This document shows positions 58,075 through 64,000 of a stretch of 64,000 bases of DNA, piece by piece; within the stretch, counting starts at the first letter, position 1, and each line of letters starts with the position of its first letter. This DNA comes from an uncultured Candidatus Melainabacteria bacterium (lineage in GTDB: Bacteria; Cyanobacteriota; Vampirovibrionia; Gastranaerophilales; Gastranaerophilaceae), in assembly GCA_949902595.1 (NCBI GenBank), contig CATLDC010000003.1, positions 116,153 through 180,152 on the forward strand, given 5' to 3'. The notes beneath the pieces are model-generated. The model was not told where the DNA came from, searched no databases, and saw only the letters and a list, made by a program, of their open reading frames with translations. A program made the position numbers and the translations under genes.

Positions 58075-59436
58075 CTAGTACCTTGCAAGATACCTGTCGA
58101 TTTCCCACTGGGAAACATAAGTCCTGAATGAATCCCATTCAATTTCTTTTGCGGTCATGAACTCGTCAACAATATGGGAGCCGAGCGCTGTTTTCGCGAT
58201 AAGCGATTTGTCCATGTAATAGAGCGCTTCTTTTAGACTTCCAGGCAGAGACTCAATCTTCATTTTCTTTCTTTCCTTGTCAGAAAGCTTGTAAATGTTA
58301 GCTTCTACCGGTTTTGGCGGCTCAATTTTGTTCCTTACACCGTCCAAGCAGGCTGCAAGAATTGTTGCAAACGCAAGATAAGGGTTGCAGCTCGGATCCG
58401 GTGAACGAAGCTCTACACGGGTGGACATGCCGCGCTTTGCAGGCACCCTTAAAAGCGCGCTTCTGTTTGCAAGCGACCAAGCCATGTAAACAGGCGCTTC
58501 GTAACCCGGTACAAGACGCTTATAGCTGTTTACTGTCGGGTTAAGTATTGCGGTTATGCTCTTGATGTGCTTTAACATCCCGCCGATTGCGTAACGCGCG
58601 GTGTCAGAAAGCTGATACTCTGCCTTTTCGTCAAAGAACGCGTTTTTGCCATCCTTGAATAACGATATGTTGCAGTGCATACCTGAACCGTTGATTCCGT
58701 ATACAGGTTTTGGCATGAATGTTGCATGAAGCCCGTATTGCGCAGCTACTGCTTTAACAGCGATTCTGAATGTTGCAACATTGTCTGCTGTTGTTAAAAT
58801 GTCTGAGTATTTGAAATCGACTTCGTGCTGGCCGTCAGCAACCTCGTGGTGGGAAGCTTCGATGTCAAAATCCATTTCCTGAAGCGTGCTTACGATATCG
58901 GAGCGAACTGCTTCGCCCAAATCGTCAGGGCCTACGTCGTAGTAACCGGCTCTGTCATGGGTTTTTGTTGTAATCTTGTCTTCTTCGTCTTTTTCGAACA
59001 AGAAAAACTCTGCTTCCGGCCCGATGTTCATGGAGAACCCGAGCTTCTTGGCTTCTGCCATAAGCCTTTTCAGGTTGCATCTCGGGCAGCCTTCAAACGG
59101 CGTTCCGTCTGCGTTGTGAATATCGCAAATAAGTCTTGCAGAGTTTTTTCCGTCATGCTCCTGCCACGGCAGAATCTGGAAAGTGTTTTTGTCAGGGTAG
59201 AAAAACATGTCTGATGTTTCAATGTTTCTGAACCCTTTTATTGAAGAGCCATCAAGCATAATTTCGTTGTTAAGTATTCTGTCTATGTGCTCGGAAGGTA
59301 TAGCCATGTTTTTAACCTGTCCGTTGATATCAACAAACTGGAGCTTTATGAACTGAACATTGTATTCTGTAATAAGCCTCTTGATATCTGCATCTGTGTA
59401 ACTTGCGCCGTTAAGCGGCTGGTGTTGAAATTCCAT
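58075..59436 (-). CDS. glnA: Glutamine synthetase, type I
   Basis: The 453-aa enzyme makes glutamine from glutamate, ammonia and ATP. Signatures include FVDINGQVKNMAIP, the beta-grasp LDGSSIKGF, GPEAEFFLF, the ATP/metal region NGSGMHCNISLF, and RVPAKRGMSTRVELRSPDPSCNPYLAFA. Length of 453 and the lack of an evident KNLYDLP adenylylation loop suggest the short alpha-type form, controlled by feedback rather than adenylylation. GGAGG precedes the ATG. No obvious NtcA site or glutamine riboswitch was found upstream. Confidence 0.95.
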   Translation of the reverse strand: MEFQHQPLNGASYTDADIKRLITEYNVQFIKLQFVDINGQVKNMAIPSEHIDRILNNEIMLDGSSIKGFRNIETSDMFFYPDKNTFQILPWQEHDGKNSARLICDIHNADGTPFEGCPRCNLKRLMAEAKKLGFSMNIGPEAEFFLFEKDEEDKITTKTHDRAGYYDVGPDDLGEAVRSDIVSTLQEMDFDIEASHHEVADGQHEVDFKYSDILTTADNVATFRIAVKAVAAQYGLHATFMPKPVYGINGSGMHCNISLFKDGKNAFFDEKAEYQLSDTARYAIGGMLKHIKSITAILNPTVNSYKRLVPGYEAPVYMAWSLANRSALLRVPAKRGMSTRVELRSPDPSCNPYLAFATILAACLDGVRNKIEPPKPVEANIYKLSDKERKKMKIESLPGSLKEALYYMDKSLIAKTALGSHIVDEFMTAKEIEWDSFRTYVSQWEIDRYLARY

Positions 59437-59545
59437 ACGAATCCTCCATTCTCTTTTATAATTTATATTATTTTTTGAATCCGGTCAATGGGTTTATATT
59501 AAGAATTTATAAAACTTTTAAGCTGATAAACAGCTTGCTCCATGC

Positions 59546-59574
59546 TTGCAATATTAAAATTTCTATGTAATAAT
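59546..59574 (+). promoter_or_regulatory. Promoter of the SNF2 gene
   Basis: TTGCAA and AATAAT are 17 bases apart. The roughly 95-base leader after it can form a hairpin (TGGTTTAGAGC/GCTTAACCA). Confidence 0.5.
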
Positions 59575-59673
59575 ATCCTTAGGTTGGGAGCCTTGTGGTT
59601 TAGAGCCGTTTTTAGAAATAGCTTAACCATATTTTGTTTGTAAACCCTTAAAAAGGATGAGTACCTCACGTTC

Positions 59674-62600
59674 ATGAGCGAATTTAAGTTTAATTATGAT
59701 TTCTTGAAGAAAAATGCAACGCCCGGAAGCTGGCGCCGCGGTTATGAATACTACCAGAAGGACATGATTCTGGAATCCTTCCCTGAAAAAAACTTCTTTA
59801 AAGGAAGGGTTAAAGGGAATTATCAGGACTCCTACGCAACTGATTTAATCTTCAAAAAGAACAAAGTCGAGGCAAGATGCAACTGCCCTCTTAAAGAGGA
59901 ATGGTGTAAGCACTCTGTCGCGGTTGCCCTAAAAGCAATCGAAGACGGGGCGTTTGAAAGCTGGATGTTCGAAAAATACGGGGTAGAGCCGGACTTATCC
60001 GACATTGATACTTCGCTCAAAGAAGCGCCAAGAGGAAGCTATATTTTTCATTTCAACCCGAAGCGCAGACAGAACTTCTTCTCAATCCTTGTTAGAGACC
60101 GCTCAACAAATAAGATTGTGCGCTCTCTGGAAAACATTTTGCGCGTGCTTATTGAGGTTCAGAAGGCAAATCCTGAATTTGAACTCAACGATGCACAAAA
60201 ATCAGAACTTGCACTTTTCCAAACCCTGTTGAAGATAGCAAAACAGGACAAAAAAGCCGGCTGGTACGATATTCCGATTACAAAGTTTGCGCCTGTGTTC
60301 CCGCTTATGGCCGAGTTGGAAGAAGTGCTGGACGAGAAAACCAAAGAGCGTATTGAGTTTACTAACAATACCTGGGATTTGAATCTTGATGTATCAACGA
60401 CCACGATTAACGGCGGTACAAACATTGTTCTTGAACTCTTCTGGACGCGTCCGGACAAGGATGAAACATACCCGTTTGAGGAGGTTAAGTACTTCTCAAG
60501 ACAGATTAAGTGGGGAAGATACAAAAATATTATATTCCCGATTAATGTTGCGATGAACGAGCTTCCGCAAAGCATAATCAAATCAACTTTTACTGACCTG
60601 AAAGACGCTGACGGCGGGAAGTTTGTTTACGAAGAGCTTCCGCACCTGCAACAGATAATGAAGGTTAATATTGCTGAGAACATAAGCAAGCTGCTTCTTG
60701 AACACAAAGCTCCTTTGAATGTCGTGACACTCGGTATTGACTACGACCAGTCACTTAAGGCATCTCTTGAATTTGATTATTCCGGAGTTCGGGTTCCTTA
60801 TTCAAAGAGCAAGGACAAATCGCCTTACCTTTCTGTAAAAAGCAGCGAGCAGGACGGGCTTGTTTACTGGATTAAGCGTGATTACGAACATGAGCAGATG
60901 GCTTATAACATGCTGCTTGCGTGCAAATTCGTGCCGATGCAGACCAACAACCTTGCTTTGGAAAAAGAAAACGCTATTGATTTTTACAACTACTACATCC
61001 AGCAGGCAGGCGAGGGCTGGAAGTTCGAAGAAAAAGACGACATGAATTTCTTCAAGCTTCTAAAAGAGCCGTTCAAGATGTGTGCGAAGGTTGACTTTTC
61101 AGAAGAGTCAATTGACAGCATGGAAATTCAGCTCTACGGTCAGGTTGGAGATGAAGTCATTGATTTTGACGATATTTATGAAACAATTCAGAGCGGCGAA
61201 AAATACGCGAGGGTTAGAAGCCTCGGGTTTGTTGAGTATCCGGCTCAAAACATTTATCAGATTATGCGCTCGTTCAACTCTTTTGACGCATACAGAAACA
61301 ATGAAAACAAATTTTTGGTCAAGACTTACCGCGTAGGCTTAATTACAGAGCTCCAGAACCAGGGTTTTGAACTGGTTATGAGCGAGAAGTTCCAGAAATT
61401 CTGGGAGCAGATTTCGACCTTCTCAACAACATCTGACGGAGTTGAGATTCCTGCCGGAGTCAACGCCGAGTTTCGTGAATATCAGGTTAAGGGCTTCCAC
61501 TGGCTCTGGTTCCTGTATCAGTATGGCTTGAACGGGATTCTTGCGGACGATATGGGGCTTGGTAAAACTTTGCAGGCTTTGAGCTTGCTCCAGAAAGCAA
61601 AAGAAGTTGACGGACCGCAGCCTACTCTTGTTATAGCGCCGACCACGGTTGTGTTCAACTGGGAGGCTGAAATCCAGAAGTTTACTCCGGATTTAACCTG
61701 CCTGAAATTATCTGGTGCTGACAGAAAAGATTTGTTCAAGCATATTCCTGAGTACGATATTGTAATCACAAGCTACGCGCTTGTAAGACGTGATATTGCA
61801 AAGCTTAAGAAGTATAACTTCAGATACATTATTCTGGACGAATCCCAGAACATCAAGAACGCGATTTCCCAGACAGCACAGGCAGTTAAGAGCCTTAATT
61901 CAGACCACAAGCTTGCGCTTTCCGGTACGCCGATTGAGAACAAGCTTGAAGAATTGTGGTCAGTGTTTGACTTCCTTATGCCGGGATTCCTGTTCAATGT
62001 TGCGGAATTTAATTACAGGTACGTTACTCCGATTATGGAAAGACAGGACAAGACTGTTGAAAAACGTTTGAAGCTCCAAATATTCCCGTTCATCCTGAGA
62101 CGTATGAAACGCGATGTTGCAAAAGACCTGCCGGATAAAGTTGAGAACATGGCATACTGCGAACTTACTGACGAACAAAGAGACTTCTACCTTGAAGTGC
62201 TTGACAGCACAAAAGAAGAGCTCTTCAAGAGCATTGAACTTAACGGGCTTGAAAAGAGCAGAATGTCAATCTTCTCTGCGCTTCTCCGTCTCCGTCAAAT
62301 CTGCTGTCACCCTAAACTTTATGACAAAGACCATGTTAAAGGCGTCATGAAGTCGGGTAAATTTGAGTACCTCAAAGGCATGCTCGAGCAAATTATTCAG
62401 GAAAAACACAGGGTGCTTCTGTTCAGCCAGTTTGTTGACATGCTTGACCTTATTAAAGGCTGGCTTGAGCGCGAAGGCATTCCTTATGAGTACCTTACAG
62501 GTAAGACAAAAGACCGTCAGGCAGCTGTTGAAAACTTTAACAACAACCCGAATATTCCTATTTTCTTAATCAGCTTGAAAGCTGGCGGTACGGGCTTGAA

Positions 62601-62868
62601 CCTGACCGGCGCGGATTATGTTATCCACTACGACCCATGGTGGAATCCTGCTGTTGAAGATCAGGCTACTGACCGTGCTTACCGTATCGGACAGACTAAG
62701 AAGGTATTTGTTTATCGTCTTATTACTAAAAACACTGTTGAAGAAAAGATTCAGAAAATCAAAGGGCGCAAGCGTGACCTTGTTGACAGCGTAGTCTCAA
62801 TCGACAGAAATATCACAAAATCTCTCACCATGGAAGATTTGAAAGATATTTTCTCTGTCGAGGGGTAA
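59674..62868 (+). CDS. SWIM-finger SNF2-family DNA translocase
   Basis: The 1,064-aa protein has an N-terminal SWIM zinc finger (about 68-82: CNCPLKEEWCKH), a long middle domain of the bacterial SNF2-associated type (about 100-560), then the two RecA-like lobes: Q-region REYQVKGFHWLW, Walker A DDMGLGKT near 625, DESQ box ILDESQNIKNA near 722, and lobe 2 with LLFSQFVDMLDLI and DRAYRIGQTKKVFVYRL. It is a double-strand DNA translocase possibly tied to transcription or repair. A six-codon upstream frame (59657-59677) overlaps its ATG as ATGA. Monocistronic. Confidence 0.93.
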   Translation: MSEFKFNYDFLKKNATPGSWRRGYEYYQKDMILESFPEKNFFKGRVKGNYQDSYATDLIFKKNKVEARCNCPLKEEWCKHSVAVALKAIEDGAFESWMFEKYGVEPDLSDIDTSLKEAPRGSYIFHFNPKRRQNFFSILVRDRSTNKIVRSLENILRVLIEVQKANPEFELNDAQKSELALFQTLLKIAKQDKKAGWYDIPITKFAPVFPLMAELEEVLDEKTKERIEFTNNTWDLNLDVSTTTINGGTNIVLELFWTRPDKDETYPFEEVKYFSRQIKWGRYKNIIFPINVAMNELPQSIIKSTFTDLKDADGGKFVYEELPHLQQIMKVNIAENISKLLLEHKAPLNVVTLGIDYDQSLKASLEFDYSGVRVPYSKSKDKSPYLSVKSSEQDGLVYWIKRDYEHEQMAYNMLLACKFVPMQTNNLALEKENAIDFYNYYIQQAGEGWKFEEKDDMNFFKLLKEPFKMCAKVDFSEESIDSMEIQLYGQVGDEVIDFDDIYETIQSGEKYARVRSLGFVEYPAQNIYQIMRSFNSFDAYRNNENKFLVKTYRVGLITELQNQGFELVMSEKFQKFWEQISTFSTTSDGVEIPAGVNAEFREYQVKGFHWLWFLYQYGLNGILADDMGLGKTLQALSLLQKAKEVDGPQPTLVIAPTTVVFNWEAEIQKFTPDLTCLKLSGADRKDLFKHIPEYDIVITSYALVRRDIAKLKKYNFRYIILDESQNIKNAISQTAQAVKSLNSDHKLALSGTPIENKLEELWSVFDFLMPGFLFNVAEFNYRYVTPIMERQDKTVEKRLKLQIFPFILRRMKRDVAKDLPDKVENMAYCELTDEQRDFYLEVLDSTKEELFKSIELNGLEKSRMSIFSALLRLRQICCHPKLYDKDHVKGVMKSGKFEYLKGMLEQIIQEKHRVLLFSQFVDMLDLIKGWLEREGIPYEYLTGKTKDRQAAVENFNNNPNIPIFLISLKAGGTGLNLTGADYVIHYDPWWNPAVEDQATDRAYRIGQTKKVFVYRLITKNTVEEKIQKIKGRKRDLVDSVVSIDRNITKSLTMEDLKDIFSVEG

Positions 62869-62943
62869 AACATAGATATATAAATAGCAAAAAATTTTTT
62901 TACGTGTTTTTAATAAAACACAATGGTATAGAAAGGACTTATT

Positions 62944-63522
62944 ATGCAAATTTTACCAATCAATAACACTAGCAACAACCAGACTTTCACAGGGAAGCTT
63001 AACCGCGGAAGTTACAAGGTTTTTCAGGAAGCGTATGAAGCAGGAGCAAAAGAACTCGGACGCGGATTTGACAAGAGCGAGATGAACGGACAGTGGATGC
63101 AATTGAAAAAGTTCGTCTATAAAAACCTGCACGAAGATTCTGTTGTTACTCTTTCTAAAATTCCTAATAAGCAAACAGGGCTGGACGAAGTCTCTGCAGT
63201 AATAACAAACCCGACATTTGCTAACAATTCAGGATATATTGCGCACCACACAACTTTGAACGCAAACAAATCTTGTGAAGACAATCTGCTTAAGTTGTCA
63301 GCTTCTGATGAAGAATGGTTTGGCAAATTTATCAAAGGCACAATGAATAAATTCACAGCACGCCTGAAACCTGTTGAAGAATTTAAAAACACAATCACTG
63401 GCGCTGCAAAGAACTTATCGGGCTTGAAAAATCCGATGAACGGAAAACCATACATCGAGGATTCTGTTGCAAACTATACAAAGGCTTTGGAAAAGGCGCA
63501 GAATAATAGTTTTAAATTCTAA
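62944..63522 (+). CDS. Unknown protein with FxG-type N-terminus
   Basis: The 192-aa protein begins MQILPINNTSNNQTFTGKLNRG, which places the N-x-F-x-G motif at the N-terminus as in other proteins here. The rest is a mixed helical domain with a conserved-looking VVTLSKIPNKQTGLDEVSAVITNP and a C-terminal helix. There is no signal peptide or membrane helix. AGAAAGGA precedes the ATG, and a strong terminator follows. It lies between the SNF2 gene and a second flagellin. No family recognised. Confidence 0.72.
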   Translation: MQILPINNTSNNQTFTGKLNRGSYKVFQEAYEAGAKELGRGFDKSEMNGQWMQLKKFVYKNLHEDSVVTLSKIPNKQTGLDEVSAVITNPTFANNSGYIAHHTTLNANKSCEDNLLKLSASDEEWFGKFIKGTMNKFTARLKPVEEFKNTITGAAKNLSGLKNPMNGKPYIEDSVANYTKALEKAQNNSFKF

Positions 63523-63546
63523 TATTGATATTTTTATTAGATTGTA

Positions 63547-63580
63547 TGAGGCCGGAGCTTGCTCCGGCCTCATTCTTTTT
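63547..63580 (+). terminator. Rho-independent terminator
   Basis: TGAGGCCGGAGC and GCTCCGGCCTCA form a perfect 12-bp stem with a 2-base loop, followed by TTCTTTTTT. Confidence 0.92.
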
Positions 63581-63643
63581 TAATTTTTGTAACAATTTTT
63601 TAAAAAACCGTTACTAATTTCCAAAATGTGGAATTATATAACT

Positions 63644-63742
63644 ATGAGATACGGACGCTCAACATCTTTACAAAATTACGCTAACGCCTCAAACCCGCTC
63701 ATAACCATGCATTCCGGGGGGGGGGGCAGCTCTAGAAGCTAG
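63644..63742 (+). CDS. Short upstream ORF containing an 11-G tract
   Basis: The 32-codon frame MRYGRSTSLQNYANASNPLITMHS then reads through G11 (63716-63726) as Gly residues and stops at TAG 63740-63742, before the flagellin ribosome site. If the tract were 10 Gs, the frame would run on and stop just past the flagellin ATG, coupling the two. No ribosome site is obvious, so it may be a non-coding leader instead. Confidence 0.35.
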   Translation: MRYGRSTSLQNYANASNPLITMHSGGGGSSRS

Positions 63743-63765
63743 TCATCATGCTTTGAGGAGGTTGT

Positions 63766-64000
63766 ATGAATATTAATACCAACCTCTCCTCACTTATTAC
63801 CCAATTCTCACTCAAAACCTCTACCCTAAAACTCAATCAAGCCATTGAGCGCATGACAACCGGCTGCAAAATAAACCACGCCAAAGACAATGCAGCCAAC
63901 TACTCTATATCAACAAATCTTTCAACCAAAATAGGTGCCTATCAGGTAGCACAAGACAACGCCCTGATGGGTCTCGACATGGTTCAAACCGCATCAAGCG
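63766..64000 (+). CDS. Second flagellin, N-terminal part (cut by window edge)
   Basis: From the ATG at 63766 (TTGAGGAGG upstream) the frame stays open to the window end: MNINTNLSSLITQFSLKTST, then NQAIERMTTGCKINHAKDNAANYSI and MGLDMVQTASS. This is the flagellin D0/D1 N-terminus and parallels the protein at 3804-4922. An 11-base G tract lies 40 bases upstream. A convincing sigma28 promoter was not found, although an AACCGTTAC sequence at 63607 is a weak candidate -10. Confidence 0.88.
   Translation, partial: MNINTNLSSLITQFSLKTSTLKLNQAIERMTTGCKINHAKDNAANYSISTNLSTKIGAYQVAQDNALMGLDMVQTASS

Noticed and set aside
59596-59629. A hairpin resembling the Cas9 guide scaffold (GGTTTAGAGC...TAGAAATAGC)
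   Set aside because: No CRISPR array, cas gene or spacer lies nearby, the similarity covers only a short stem, and it sits in the normal leader of the SNF2 gene. Most likely chance.
59437-59673. glnA-type glutamine riboswitch or NtcA site upstream of glnA
   Set aside because: No conserved glutamine-riboswitch core or GTA-N8-TAC site at a suitable place was recognised on the glnA strand.
63580-63620. Sigma28 promoter before the second flagellin
   Set aside because: The best alignment (TGTAACAA-N11-ACCGTTAC) keeps too few -35 matches to call.

Overview
The window reads as the chromosome of a low-GC, gut-type member of the Vampirovibrionia (Melainabacteria), most likely order Gastranaerophilales. 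This is an inference from recurrent protein styles: prepilins starting FTLAELLIVLGITG, many unrelated proteins with an N-terminal N-x-F-[KQTE]-G motif, a Gram-negative envelope (autotransporter barrel, porin) and flagellin. No rRNA or other phylogenetic marker confirms it.

Layout. 1-5.8 kb: two-component system, HIT protein, speE, panD, glutaredoxin, sigma28-driven flagellin, rubrerythrin. 5.9-10.1 kb: a 1,428-aa repeat-rich autotransporter. 10.2-11.2 kb: a translationally coupled pair of unknown genes. 11.39-11.48 kb: tRNA-Ser(GGA), followed 45 bp downstream by a 2,978-bp element (11529-14506) with TGTA...TACA ends, a perfect 5-bp target duplication (TTATA) and several Tn7-style repeated end sites. 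It carries an ArsR-controlled permease/thioredoxin cargo and no recognisable transposase. 14.5-19.3 kb: an AT-rich accessory stretch with an SGNH hydrolase, an attenuator-like leader, a frameshifted membrane protein, a Cys-rich DtxR-type regulator, a protein made of nine helix-turn-helix repeats and an amber-interrupted XRE regulator. 19.3-25.7 kb: GNAT, queF, a sigma28-driven GLUG-repeat protein, yebC, ybaB, recR. 25.7-37 kb: a frameshifted prepilin, YkgJ, TPR, FlgM-like protein, porin, FNT channel and a sigma28-driven 1,895-aa protein. 37-47 kb: rnpA, yajQ, mgtE, alcohol dehydrogenase, two tandem paralogues of an unnamed membrane family, DUF3137 and pgeF. 46.4-64 kb: an AAA ATPase divergent from a fourth sigma28 gene, aspS, prepilin, clpB, a prepilin/YadA-head/S74 fusion, VWA protein, glnA, SNF2 helicase, an FxG-motif protein and the start of a second flagellin behind an 11-G tract.

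How the parts connect. Four genes (flagellin and three large or unknown proteins without Sec signals) carry near-consensus FliA/sigma28 promoters, suggesting a flagellum-coupled regulon. All three prepilin-type genes have the same ~30-bp palindrome (TGTAACACAAT-N4-ATTGTGTTACA) 22-37 bp upstream of their start, suggesting one regulator or recombinase acting on surface fibres. Homopolymer tracts at one prepilin start and before the second flagellin suggest phase variation of surface structures, although sequencing indels cannot be excluded. Cysteine-rich metal-type regulators, a Cys-rich leader peptide and a Cys-rich permease loop cluster at 12-17 kb.
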